The translations under genes and the position numbers were made by a program. Positions 8,020-16,650 of a stretch of DNA of 64,000 nt are shown here, in pieces. The stretch comes from Bog-473 sp963743785. Lineage in GTDB: Bacteria; Actinomycetota; Acidimicrobiia; Acidimicrobiales; RAAP-2. Location: NCBI GenBank assembly GCA_963743785.1, contig CAVURD010000014.1:62001-126000 (forward strand). Reading direction: 5' to 3'. Every line of letters starts with the position of its first letter. The first letter of the stretch is position 1. The notes below the pieces were generated by a model, which was given only the letters and a program-made list of their open reading frames with translations, searched no databases and was not told the DNA's origin.

Positions 8020-9091
8020 GTGCCCGACGCTGCGCTGGTGTCCTTTCGACTGGGTGGGCGAGACGGCGTCTCGATCGAGTCAGCGAAGTGGGCTGCCGCG
8101 CTGGGCCTCCTCGGATGGCGAGTCCGGACGGTGGCCGGCGCCGGTCCGGTCGACACCAAGCTCGAGGGCCTGGCCATCGATGCGCCGGTGGCGCCGAGCC
8201 GCCGTGAAGTGGACGAGGCCCTGGCCCCCTTCGACCTGGTGATCGTCGAGAACCTGTGCTCGCTCCCGCTCAACCCCGCCGCGGCCGCGGTGGTGGCGGC
8301 CGCGTGCGCCGGCCGACCGGCGGTCCTGCACCACCACGACCTGGCATGGCAGCGGCCGCAGCTGGCCCACCTCCCCCCGCCGCCCGACGACCCGGCCTGG
8401 GCCCACGTCACGATCAACGACCTGAGCCGGCGTCAGCTGGCGGCGCGCGGCATGACGGCCACCACCATGTACAACCGGTTCGACCCCGACCCGCCGGCCG
8501 GCGATCGGGATGGGCTCCGCCGGGCCCTCGGCGTGGCCGCCGGAGACCCGTCTGCTGCTCCAGCCCACCCGGGCGCTGGCCCGAAAGAACGTGGCGGCGG
8601 GTCTGGCGTTGACCGCCGCCGTCGGGGGGACCTACTGGCTGCTCGGCCCGGCCGAAGACGGGTACGGACCCGAGCTGGACCGTCTGGTGGAGGGCGCCGC
8701 CTGCCCGGTGCTGCTCGGAGCGGACGGGCGGGGCGGCCGGACGGAGCGGAGGGACCGGACGGAGTGGCGTGGACGATCGACGATGCCTACGCCGCCTGCG
8801 ATGTCGTCCTGTTGCCGTCGACCTGGGAAGGCTTCGGGAACCCGGCGCTCGAGTCGGCCACCCACCGCCGGCCCCTGGCCATCGGGCGGTACCCGGTGGC
8901 CTCCGAGTTGGCCGGCTTCGGCTTCCGGTGGTTCGACAGTGCGGTACCCGCCGCCCTCTCGGCCTGGCTCGATGACCCCGACGCCGAGCTGGTGGCGCAC
9001 AACCACCGGATCGCGGCCCGGCACTTCAACCTGGCCGATCTCCCCGAGCGCCTCGACGGTCCTTCTCGGTCGTCTCATGACCGGCCGGTAA
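8020..9091 (+). CDS. Glycosyltransferase family 4-like protein (three frame switches)
   Basis: GT-B glycosyltransferase. The N-terminal domain (ALVSFRLGGRDGVSIESAKW, then HHHDLAW and NRFDPDP) is in one frame. From about 8545 the next frame reads LLLQPTRALARKNVAAGLALTAA and GTYWLLGPAEDGYGPEL, and from about 8730-8765 the first frame returns with DDAYAACDVVLLPSTWEGFGNPALESA, the nucleotide-sugar binding motif with its conserved Glu. The end is best read in the second frame again, giving LLGRLMTGR and a stop at 9089-9091. Without that third switch it would run unbroken into the TetR gene. Divergent from gmd, so a sugar transfer in polysaccharide or glycolipid synthesis is likely. Confidence 0.82.
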
Positions 9092-9102
9092 CATCGCGGG
9101 CC

Positions 9103-9726
9103 ATGCACGCGGCCATGGAGGCACCGACACGGCGGTTGACCGCCGAGCGACGACGCCAGCAGCTCCTCTCGGTCGCCCTCGAGCTCTTCGCCCGACGGGG
9201 CTACCGGTCCACCACCATGGACGACATCGCCGAGGCGGCGGGCGTCACCAAACCGCTGGTGTACCAGCACTTCTCGAGCAAGCGGGCGCTCTACCTGGAG
9301 TTGGTCGACTCCATCGCGCAGGACCTCCTGGTGGCCGTGCGCAGCGGGGTCGAGCAGGCCAGAGGGCCGCGCCAACAGGTGGAGATGGGTTTCGCCGCGT
9401 ACTTCCTCCTGGTCATCAACCGGGAGGCGGAGTTCCGCCTGCTCTACGGGCGGGACCATGCCGACGACCAGGAGCTGGGCCGGGCCCTGCGGATGGTGGA
9501 GGACGCCATCGCCGAGGCCATCGATCCCCTGATCGACGCCGGCCTCGATGCCGACCATCGCCGGCTCCTGGCCTACGCCGTGGTCGGCATGGCCGAAGGG
9601 GCCAGCCGTCGCTTCATGGCGCAGCGGCCGCCGGGCGAGGCCGCGGTGGAAGAGGAAGCACAGCGATTGGCCCAGCGCATGGCCGATCTCGCCTGGGCCG
9701 GCCTGCGATCGGTCCATCCGGACTGA
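9103..9726 (+). CDS. TetR-family transcriptional regulator
   Basis: A 207-residue regulator. The helix-turn-helix is canonical (RRQQLLSVALELFARRGYRSTTMDDIAEAAGVTKPLVYQHFSSK, about residues 18-61), followed by an all-helical ligand domain. The ATG at 9103 is preceded by TAACAT 8 nt upstream, so transcription may begin at or near the start codon. The gene is in the same frame as the preceding glycosyltransferase with no stop between; this looks like an indel artefact, not a fusion. No inducer or target can be named. Confidence 0.9.
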   Translation: MHAAMEAPTRRLTAERRRQQLLSVALELFARRGYRSTTMDDIAEAAGVTKPLVYQHFSSKRALYLELVDSIAQDLLVAVRSGVEQARGPRQQVEMGFAAYFLLVINREAEFRLLYGRDHADDQELGRALRMVEDAIAEAIDPLIDAGLDADHRRLLAYAVVGMAEGASRRFMAQRPPGEAAVEEEAQRLAQRMADLAWAGLRSVHPD

Positions 9727-9758
9727 CCGGGTCGGACGGGAACCGGACGGGTCGCGCC

Positions 9759-10286
9759 ATGGTGGAGGCCGGCCTGATCCTGCGCCCGCTGTCCCGCGCC
9801 GATTTCGCCATGGTCGTGGGCTGGCTGGCCCGGCCCCACGTGGCGGCCTGGTGGGGAGCGCCCCTCGACCTGGCCGGCGTGGAGCAGGAGTACGGACCCT
9901 GCGTCGACGGCACCGATCCGACCGAGGTCTTCATCTGTTCGGAGGGACCGATTCCCATCGGGCTGATCCAGATCTACCGCCTGGCCGACAACGCGGCGTA
10001 CGAACGCGCCGTGGGCGTGGACAACGCGGCCGGGGTCGACCTCTTCGTGGCCGATGCGGTCCGGCTGGGGCACGGGATGGGGCCCCGCCTCATCGGGCAG
10101 GCGCTCGAGCTGGCGTGGGCGCACTACCCCGAAGTGACCAGCGCCATGGCGGGCCCGAGCGTGCACAACGTCCGCTCCCACCGCGCCTTCGAGAAGGCCG
10201 GGTTCCATGCCGTCGGCCCGGTCACGGTCCCCGGGGAGGAGGACGACGAGCTGGTCCTGGTCTGCCCGCGCCCTACAGGAGCGTGA
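9759..10286 (+). CDS. GNAT acetyltransferase, AAC(6')-like
   Basis: A 175-residue GCN5-type acetyltransferase. LILRPLSRADFAMVVGWLARPHVAAWW at the N-terminus and AGPSVHNVRSHRAFEKAGF at the C-terminus are typical of the aminoglycoside 6'-N-acetyltransferase/lysine-acetylase branch, and the acetyl-CoA loop is GHGMGPRLI (normally Q/R-x-x-G-x-G/A). Genuine drug acetylation cannot be inferred from sequence alone, since many relatives act on siderophores or proteins. It follows TetR by 32 bp in the same direction and overlaps the end of the convergent phosphatase gene by 14 bp. Confidence 0.82.
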   Translation: MVEAGLILRPLSRADFAMVVGWLARPHVAAWWGAPLDLAGVEQEYGPCVDGTDPTEVFICSEGPIPIGLIQIYRLADNAAYERAVGVDNAAGVDLFVADAVRLGHGMGPRLIGQALELAWAHYPEVTSAMAGPSVHNVRSHRAFEKAGFHAVGPVTVPGEEDDELVLVCPRPTGA

Positions 10287-10849
10287 CGAGTTGCTGGCAC
10301 AGCCCCCAGAGCTCGGCCACGCAGGCTTCGTAAACCTGGGCATCGTGCCCGGCCGGGTCGATGACATCGTCGTCATCGGACAGCGTCGCCTGGGCCAGGT
10401 TGAGGGCGGCCAATCGCTCGCCGAGGCGCCGGTGGCGCGGGCCGTAGGTCCGCACACAGACGGCGGATGGTCGCCGTGCGGGGAGCGACCGAGGGAAACA
10501 CCCGGCGCACATAGCGCACATGGTCGGCCTCCATCACCACGACCAGATCGGCCCGGCTCAGGTCGGCCTCGTACACCTGGCGGCTGCGGTGGCCGGTGAA
10601 CGTGGCGTGGGCCATCTCGGGCAAGGTCGACAGAGCGTTGCGGGTGCGCATGCCCATGGGCTGGCCATCGATGGTGTGGGTGCCGGCCGTGACGATGTGC
10701 AGGTCCGTGCGGGGGTGTGTTCGTCGGTGCCCTTGTCCCCCGTGCTCCTTGTCCTCCCGGTGCTCGTCGAGATATTCGAGCATGAACCCGGCCATGACCG
10801 AGCGGGCGGCGTTGCCGGTGCACAACACCAGGAGCTCAGTCACCGCCAA
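10273..10849 (-). CDS. Low-molecular-weight protein tyrosine phosphatase-like protein (one frameshift)
   Basis: The phosphate-binding loop CTGNAARS (Cys10 to Ser17) is at the N-terminus as in LMW-PTP and ArsC-like enzymes, and the general-acid segment appears near the end as DPAGHD (normally DPxxxD). These halves are in different frames: the first runs from 10849 to about 10450, the second from about 10470 to the stop at 10273 with LGERLAALNLAQATLSDDDD. One indel at about 10440-10475 reconciles them. Between loop and junction, DLVVVMEADHVRYVRR matches the family. It starts 10 nt inside the end of the kinase-like gene, so the two are probably co-transcribed. Confidence 0.82.
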
Positions 10850-11925
10850 CCTCCAGTGTGTTCGTCGCTCCCGGCGTCGATGACGTGCTGGGCATGCCTG
10901 GTCGTGCTGGTGAGGAACATCAGGTCACCCCGGTCGGTGCGCTGGACCACCATGGAAGCCACAATGGCCATGAGGATCCCCCCGAACGCCTCGCGGCGTG
11001 TGTCGCGACGAAGTTGGTCGAGCGAATAGTCCGTGACGCCGCCGGCACGCAGGGCGTCGTGGTAGATGGGTGAGCAGGTCGTCCTCGTGGGACCGCCGGT
11101 CCTCGGCGCTGAGGCACCCGCCGATGAAGTACGCGACATCGAGCGATGCACCTCCCCAGACCAAGGTCTGCCAATCGACCACCACGGGCCGCCGTTGGCC
11201 GGGCTGGAAGAGGAGGTTGTCCAACCGAAAGTCACCATGGCTGGCCGTGCGCGGTCCCGTCCGGCCCTGCAGGTACACAGGGCAGATGATCGACGAAGAA
11301 CTGGCAGATTGCGACGTGCTCGGGCGCCAATCGGTCGGCGTAGCGCTCCAGGAATCCCGGCCAGAGCGAGGACACCAGCATGGCCAGAAACCCATCGGAC
11401 TCAACCGAATTCCGGTTCAGCCAATCGAGTCCCGCCAGATCCGGTGCTTCCCAGCATGGTGCATGGAGCCCAGCCATTTCCTCCAGCGCGGCGGCCGCCA
11501 CCTCCGGGCTGCACGCTTCGATCTGGTCGCCCTGCCGGGCGCCGACGATGTCCTCCAGAATGAGGGTGAACCATCCCGTCCCCGGCTCCACCTCGGCGGC
11601 GAAGAGCGCAGGCACCCGCGCCGCCACCCGGTTCGCCACTTCCTGGTAGAAGCGAACCTCGATCTCGTAGGCCCGCAGGGCCAAGCCGGTGGCCCGGCTC
11701 TGCTCGTCGGACGACGCGAACTTGCCCACCACACTCGGCGGTCCCGCGTCGGCTCGGTCATAGGTCAGCGCCAAACGAGCCGTATCGGCCATCTGGCCGG
11801 TGCCGACGGGCGTCGCCGTGACCTCGACACTCGGCCGTCGACCAAGCGCCGGCACCGGCCAGCACCTCGGTGATCCATTCCGGGGTGACGTCGGCGGCCG
11901 AGCGAACGATGTCTGGACGACCCAT
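10840..11925 (-). CDS. APH-family phosphotransferase (three frame switches)
   Basis: A choline/aminoglycoside-kinase-fold protein. The start MGRPDIVRSAADVTPEWITEVL (ATG 11925) is in one frame, VEVTATPVGTGQMADTARLAL to FFVDHLP in a second (junction about 11840), the catalytic HGDFRLDNLLF and VVVDWQTL in a third (junction about 11290), and the C-terminal helices YSLDQLRRDTRREAFGGILMA in a fourth reading (junction about 11070). HGD and the DW metal motif are intact. This group includes acyl-CoA-dehydrogenase-associated kinases and sugar or drug kinases; the substrate is unknown. Motif integrity across every junction argues for sequence indels, not decay. Confidence 0.8.
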
Positions 11926-12145
11926 GGCAACGGTGACTCTACGGGCAACTCTGTGGGGACCACCCTGCCGTCCAATGCGAGCTCCCAGCCGGAGTCGAAG
12001 GCGACTCCACCACGGCCATGGAGAATCGGGCCTCACCACGCCCCGGCGGCGCCTCGCTTCTACGTTCAGCCGGCGCTCGTGGGCCCGACCCGAGCTTCGT
12101 GGTGCGGCACCGAGTCCGAGCCGATCGTGTCCTCCCACTCCGGAG

Positions 12146-12151
12146 TAGTTT
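12146..12151 (+). promoter_or_regulatory. Candidate -10 hexamer, leaderless start
   Basis: TAGTTT with exactly 6 nt to the GTG at 12158, the spacing expected if the start codon is also the transcription start. Confidence 0.45.
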
Positions 12152-12157
12152 CGGGCT

Positions 12158-12735
12158 GTGGTCCCCGAGAATTTCAACGGATTCTTCGCCGCTTGTGCCG
12201 CCGTCTCGGGGGCGCTCATCGGTTGCTCTTCGTTGCCATCTCCGTGTCTCCGGAAAAGTTGTCGAGCCAGGGCGAGAACGTCGAACATCAGATCAAAGCG
12301 GCCGCGGCCTTTTCCGCGCTGATCAATACGCTGATCGTCTCTCTGTTCGCGCTCATTCCCGGCAAGGGATTCGGCGAGGCGGCGATTATTCTGGCCGTCG
12401 TGGGACTGACGTCGACCGTTGGACTCATCATCTTCTTCCTGCGGTATCGCCGCCGTGACGAACCCATCCGGGCCGGACAGATTCTCCTCATCGCCGGCTC
12501 GCTCGTGCTCTACACATTCCAGCTGGCCAACGGAGCGGAGCTGTGGCGTTCGCCCCACCACGCGAGCTACGTCACGACCCAAGCAGAGATTCTGATTGTC
12601 TTCTTCGTCATCGCCATCGCCCGAGCCTGGGACCTGGTCGGGGCGCACGACACCAGCTTTCTGGCTGGGGTCGCCGGGATGGCTCGGGGAAGGCACGCCG
12701 AGGTCGGCGGCCCGGAGACCAAAGCCGAGGCCTAG
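12158..12735 (+). CDS. Small integral membrane protein of unknown function (one frameshift)
   Basis: Starting at GTG 12158 the frame reads VPENFNGFFAACAAVSGALIG, then the next frame continues LLFVAISVSPEKLSSQGENVE from about 12230. Joined, GALIGLLFVAISVSPEK is the standard opening of a four-helix membrane family widespread in actinobacteria and of unknown function. Three more helices follow (LINTLIVSLFALIPG, ILAVVGLTSTVGLIIFFL, ILLIAGSLVLYTFQLA) and a fourth near the C-terminus. One missing base at about 12224-12232 explains the break. Divergent from the kinase-like gene, convergent with the next. Confidence 0.72.
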
Positions 12736-12784
12736 CGCCGTTCGACGCTGATATCAGTCCATAACTCTTTCTCATGCTCTTTGC

Positions 12785-13762
12785 TCAAGGCTCTTGCTCA
12801 AGATCAAAAAAGGCACGTAGACGCGCCGATCGGCGAGGAAGGGCTCGAAAAAGCGGTAGGGAAAAGACGCGGGACGACACGCTCCCGAGGCGCTCGAACA
12901 TGACCGCATTGATTTCAGTCGACAATGCGATCGATCGGCCAAGAAAGAAAAACCAGCCGAGGGTGACGACTGTCGTACCGATCGCTCCATACAACTGACT
13001 GGCGCGGCTGAGCTTGTCGGGTAAATACAGCTCGCTCAACCCTTGCATGGCCGTGATGCTGAAGGCGACAATGCCCGATCCCGGCAACAAGGCTCCAGGG
13101 TCGTTGGTGCCACGAGGGAGAAAACTCGACAGACCGAGCCAGGCGGCAAGATAGACGAAGAAGGCTGGAATGAGCGACGGACCGGCCACGCCGACACCAA
13201 AGTCCTCACGCAACCGATTGACAACGATCGAGACGAGACCCATCACGCAGACAAGGCCGGCGACGGTGCCGAGCGTTCGCATCGAGGTTCGCTTCGGCGT
13301 TGGAACCTTCCACGCAATGGCGGCCGATGATATGAGCACCTTGCTGAGCGATCGGCCCGCAGTCAACATCCCCAAGAGACCAAGAGCGGTGGCAACCCAC
13401 CGAGTGGCTCCTGGCTCGGCGAAGGCTGCGCGAATCTGAGCGGCCAGGCCGCCTCCGGATACACCGATGGCGACTTCTACATCGTGAGCACTGACAAATC
13501 CTGAAACGAACCCAGCTATACCGACGACGAAGAGCAGGAGGGGGACGAAGAACAGGAACAGCCGAAAGGCGATTGCGCTGCCGGCCACCCCTCCAGCCGA
13601 CTCCTTGTCGCGCAGCATCACCTCGGCCACAAATCCACCGGCCGGGGTATCTCGATATCTCGAAAATCGGGTAGTGGCCCATCCCTTGACCGGATCGATC
13701 CGTTCGCTCAATCTTTTGGCGGCAATGCCGCCTTCACCGTCGCTCTTGCCAGACTGCTTCAC
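12785..13762 (-). CDS. YihY/BrkB-family inner membrane protein
   Basis: A 325-residue membrane protein with six helices. GVAGSAIAFRLFLFFVPLLLF is the conserved first helix and QLYGAIGTTVVTLGWFFFLGRSIALSTEINAV the conserved last motif of the BrkB/YihY family. Once annotated as ribonuclease BN, the family is now regarded as membrane transport or envelope proteins of unknown substrate. The start is GTG at 13762. GC content and codon use are slightly lower than in the flanking operons. Confidence 0.88.
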   Translation of the reverse strand: MKQSGKSDGEGGIAAKRLSERIDPVKGWATTRFSRYRDTPAGGFVAEVMLRDKESAGGVAGSAIAFRLFLFFVPLLLFVVGIAGFVSGFVSAHDVEVAIGVSGGGLAAQIRAAFAEPGATRWVATALGLLGMLTAGRSLSKVLISSAAIAWKVPTPKRTSMRTLGTVAGLVCVMGLVSIVVNRLREDFGVGVAGPSLIPAFFVYLAAWLGLSSFLPRGTNDPGALLPGSGIVAFSITAMQGLSELYLPDKLSRASQLYGAIGTTVVTLGWFFFLGRSIALSTEINAVMFERLGSVSSRVFSLPLFRALPRRSARLRAFFDLEQEP

Positions 13763-14023
13763 CCTGTGATCACTCCAAGATCGATGATCCTCTGGAACCC
13801 GCGGACAATTCCCCTATCGGACGATGAATTCGAAATCGACAGCGTCAGCCAACTTCATGACCGAACGTCGCTCTAAGTGGCGCTCCGGTTCCGACAAGAT
13901 TTACCAGGCCGCAGGGCCTCTTAGGCGAGAGTAATCCAGCTGTGATGAAAATGACTTGATTCGAGTGCTCGCCCTACCTCGGTTGCAACCATGGGGCCAC
14001 GCGGCGGATCGTTCTCTTGAATA

Positions 14024-14490
14024 TTAAGGCGCGGTCACCAACGCGTCGAGGCGGGCCAAGGTCAGTTCCATGTCCCGACGGGTCTTCCTCGAATAGATGT
14101 CCCCAAGCCGCAGCAGGGCCCTTTGGTGATCGCCGGTGATGTCCCAGCTCTCCCGCACCAGGGTGCGGTCGTTCTGGGGTTCGAGCTCGTAACGCCAGAT
14201 CCGTCCCGCCACGTAGGGCTCCAGCTTCCCTTTGGGTCCTGTCTGCCACGCGATGAGACGGTTCTCCTCGAACTCGACCACGGTGTTGACCGTCGAGTAG
14301 CGAACTCCCATCTTCATGCCCATGCCAAAGGTCGCTCCGAGTTCAAGTCGCGTGGCGCCTGCATCATTCGCTCCTTGGAGCATGCCCGAGCCGTCGATGA
14401 GCGAATGCTTCGATGGGTCGGCCAGGACATCGAAGATCACTTCAGGCGAGGCACTGATCAATCGTTCGACCGTAGTTTGTAACCCTTCAT
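14024..14490 (-). CDS. SRPBCC (START-like) family protein
   Basis: The fold is recognisable from TTVERLISASPEVIFDVLADPSKHSLIDGS at the N-terminus to ESWDITGDHQRALLR near the end, with the central IAWQTGPKGKLEPYVAGRIWRYEL strands. Such proteins bind hydrophobic ligands or act as polyketide cyclase-like enzymes. An ATG at 14490 follows GGGAG at good spacing but is out of frame with the domain, which begins within ten codons, so a one-base indel just after the start is likely. Read in frame, the gene would extend upstream to 14587 without a ribosome site. About 155 residues, normal for the family. Confidence 0.78.
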
Positions 14491-14583
14491 GCCCTACTCC
14501 CTGCAGTTCGTCGGTCAGAATCGGTTTGCGGCGCGCTCTGGCGCGGCACACACGATCCCCGGGCGCTGCTGCGCCAACGTTAG

Positions 14584-14652
14584 TCAATAGTTCAATCCGG
14601 AGATGGACCTCGAGAGCAGCAACCGCTGGATCTCCGATGTCACCTCGAAGGT
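14584..14652 (-). pseudogene. Remnant of the 3' end of an acyl-CoA dehydrogenase gene
   Basis: Minus-strand translation gives ATFEVTSEIQRLLLSRSISGLNY and a stop. It matches the last residues of the intact acyl-CoA dehydrogenase at 18979-20193 (FEGTSEIQRLVISRAISGVHIN) at most positions, and both DNA copies share an 18-bp core. Nothing upstream of the Thr-Phe-Glu matches, so only about 22 codons remain. It is a decayed or truncated paralogue beside the AlkA-like gene. Confidence 0.7.
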
Positions 14653-14657
14653 AGCGT
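14652..14657 (+). promoter_or_regulatory. Candidate -10 hexamer of the AlkA-like gene
   Basis: TAGCGT is followed by exactly 6 nt and the GTG at 14664, the leaderless arrangement. Confidence 0.45.
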
Positions 14658-14663
14658 CAGAAG

Positions 14664-15362
14664 GTGCCAATCGGTAAGGGCATTCAATCGGATGCCAACG
14701 GGCGACCGGCGCGGCTTCGGCGTGCCCAGAACCACCTCCGCAAGGTTGATCCCGTGATCGGACAGCTCATTGAGCAACGGCCGGGCTTCGATCCGCATGC
14801 GTGGCTCGACGAGCTTCCACCGATGGACCTGTTTGGGTCTCTTCTCTTTCAGGTCACCGGCCAACAACTGTCCGTAGCTGCGACCAGACGGACCATTGAG
14901 CGCATGACGTCGCTCTTTGACGGACACTTGCCCTCGCCTGAGGAGCTATTGGCGGCGGAACCGGGTGACCTGCGAGCTGCGGGCCTTTCGTGGCGCAAGG
15001 TCAACACGCTGCGAGATCTCGCCGAACGTCTCACGGATGGTCGACTGGACATGGAACGGCTCAGAAAACTGCCAGACGACGATTTCATCACCGAACTGAC
15101 GGCCGTTCCGGGGATCGGGCCTTGGACCGCGCAAGGCGCGCTGCTCGTCGCCCTACGACGGGAGGACGTCGTCCTGCCCGGCGATCTTGCTTTGCGCAAG
15201 GCGGTGCGAAGTGCCTATCACCTGGATCATTTGCCAAGTCAAGAGGAGGTCCTCGAGATCGCCGAGAAGTGGCGCCCGTTCCGCAGCCTCGCCACGTCCT
15301 ATCTATTCGCCGCCGCGCTCGAGCCGACGACTTCGGCCAATGCCAAGAATGAGAACCTCTAG
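14664..15362 (+). CDS. AlkA-like DNA-3-methyladenine glycosylase (HhH-GPD)
   Basis: A base-excision repair glycosylase removing alkylated purines. The HhH-GPD domain is complete: FGSLLFQVTGQQLSVAATRRTIERM, the helix-hairpin-helix LTAVPGIGPWTAQGALLVAL, and the catalytic Asp in LPGDLALRKAVRSAYH. There is no N-terminal Ada-like or TBP-like extension comparable to E. coli AlkA, so this is the short bacterial form (232 residues). Starts at GTG 14664. Monocistronic as far as visible. Confidence 0.9.
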   Translation: MPIGKGIQSDANGRPARLRRAQNHLRKVDPVIGQLIEQRPGFDPHAWLDELPPMDLFGSLLFQVTGQQLSVAATRRTIERMTSLFDGHLPSPEELLAAEPGDLRAAGLSWRKVNTLRDLAERLTDGRLDMERLRKLPDDDFITELTAVPGIGPWTAQGALLVALRREDVVLPGDLALRKAVRSAYHLDHLPSQEEVLEIAEKWRPFRSLATSYLFAAALEPTTSANAKNENL

Positions 15363-15869
15363 AGAGCGACGAGCAGGGAGTCGTAGCGGTGACACGAGGT
15401 CCAAGTGTTGGAGATCTGGCATTCGCTTCCTCGCCCGAGCAGGGCGTCAAAGCCTGCTCTTTACGACCACGGCACGGCCCAACTTCCGCCCGCACCTGCC
15501 ACGATGGCGATCGGCGGATTAAACATTGGCCAGCCGAATTAGGCGTCCGGTGGTGACATTCGCCCTCCTACGTGCAGAAAGTTCCTTCGTCTCGCGCTTC
15601 TGAGGTCGACCTTTCGCGCCAGGGGAGATACCAACGGTGCCGATGTTCGAAGAGCGTGGTATCCGTCTCTCGGGATTGCCATTCCCTGAACTTCGATTGC
15701 CGAGTAGACGCTCACTTTATTTGAAGCTCCTTGCGTTGGCAAGCAAATTTCGTCGCTCTGCAGAGGTGGAGGGTTTTCCTAGCGAGGTGCTATCCGGGCT
15801 GACCCGCGTGATCCTGCCTTGTGCGACCCGTCCCACAAATGCTTCATAGAGCAAATTACTTCTGAACCC
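15363..15869. other. Intergenic region upstream of marR
   Basis: About 500 bp without a convincing gene. A 70-codon open frame from 15637 has no recognisable domain and crosses the operator. The only structured element I see is the 16-bp near-palindrome at 15730-15745. GC content is lower than in the neighbouring genes. Confidence 0.6.
15730..15745. promoter_or_regulatory. Candidate MarR operator, copy 1
   Basis: CTTGCGTTGGCAAGCA: arms CTTGC and GCAAG around GTTG. The same 16 bp occurs in reverse orientation at 16510-16525. It lies 140 bp before the marR ATG. Confidence 0.6.
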
Positions 15870-16352
15870 ATGGACAGGTCCGAACCGCTTTCCCCCGCGG
15901 AAGAATCCCTGTGGCGAGCGCTCATGCGCATTGTCAAGGCGCTTCCTCGGAATCTGGACTCTGACCTGATCCGCGGTGCCGGTCTGACCGCCAGTGAATA
16001 CAGCACACTCATGCACCTTTCTGAAGCGCCCAATCGCGAACTCAGAATGAGCGACCTGGCCAATGCTGCCGGAGTATCGGCGAGCCGGACGACCCGTGTG
16101 GTCGACGACCTCCAGTCACGCTCCCTGGTGAAGAAGGTGGCATGCTCGAGCGATGCGCGAGGCAACATAGCGAAACTGACGCCCAGAGGTATGGCGAAAG
16201 TGAAGGTTGCATGGCCAATCCACCTCGAAAGCGTCCGAAGACAATTCTTTGACCACATAGACGAGACTTCTGTCCAGCTCCTTGCCCGTGAGCTGTCAAT
16301 TGCAGCCGATCGTCTGGATGGCAACTCGCCAGGCGCGACCCGTCAGCTATAG
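15870..16352 (+). CDS. MarR-family transcriptional regulator
   Basis: A 160-residue winged-helix regulator. The DNA-binding region is ELRMSDLANAAGVSASRTTRVVDDLQSRSLVKK followed by a wing with SSDARGNIAKLTPRG, a typical MarR pattern. LTASEYSTLMHLSEAPN is the preceding helix pair. ATG at 15870 is chosen over an in-frame non-ATG start at 15819. No Cys is placed near the DNA-binding helix, but VACSSDARG has one at the wing base, a site used for redox sensing in some relatives. The paired palindromes upstream of it and of the following operon suggest autoregulation and control of that operon. Confidence 0.88.
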   Translation: MDRSEPLSPAEESLWRALMRIVKALPRNLDSDLIRGAGLTASEYSTLMHLSEAPNRELRMSDLANAAGVSASRTTRVVDDLQSRSLVKKVACSSDARGNIAKLTPRGMAKVKVAWPIHLESVRRQFFDHIDETSVQLLARELSIAADRLDGNSPGATRQL

Positions 16353-16509
16353 GACGCACTTTGATCACTCCACGTGTCCCTCTGTGGATCCAGAGCGCCA
16401 TATCCTACTCCCTTCCGAATTCGGGATGTGAGCATCTGGTCCGCGCGTCTGACCCTGTGTTGCTCCGTACTAGGCGCGTATCGCGGGACCCCAACCGGCC
16501 CGCTTCAGC

Positions 16510-16525
16510 TGCTTGCCAACGCAAG
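16510..16525. promoter_or_regulatory. Candidate MarR operator, copy 2
   Basis: TGCTTGCCAACGCAAG is the exact reverse complement of the element at 15730-15745. It lies 141 bp before the zinc-finger gene ATG and overlaps a -35-like hexamer. Confidence 0.6.
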
Positions 16526-16541
16526 TAGATTCCAATAGCGT
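16513..16541 (+). promoter_or_regulatory. Candidate promoter of the zinc-finger/FAD/LUD operon
   Basis: TTGCCA (16513-16518), 17-nt spacer, TAGCGT (16536-16541). The -35 hexamer is inside the 16-bp near-palindrome, so a bound repressor would block it. Confidence 0.45.
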
Positions 16542-16650
16542 TTCGCCGATTGAGCGCACACGCCGGCGGGACGGTCCACGAGAGACAGGAGCACGCCATG
16601 ACGTCATCTGCTTCTACCCGTTGGTCACGTTTCCTACCGCAGGTAGCGTT

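Noticed and set aside
6478..9726. A 1082-codon plus-strand frame covering ccdA antisense, gmd antisense, the glycosyltransferase and TetR
   Set aside because: Its first half is the complement of ccdA and gmd; the second half joins two unrelated genes only because a stop is lost at an indel. No protein family spans it.
13763..14023. tRNA or small RNA between the YihY and SRPBCC genes
   Set aside because: No cloverleaf, TPC-arm sequence or stable hairpin could be found; the same scan of all other gaps found no tRNA.
15637..15849. A 70-codon frame before marR
   Set aside because: Spans the candidate operator and has no family similarity.
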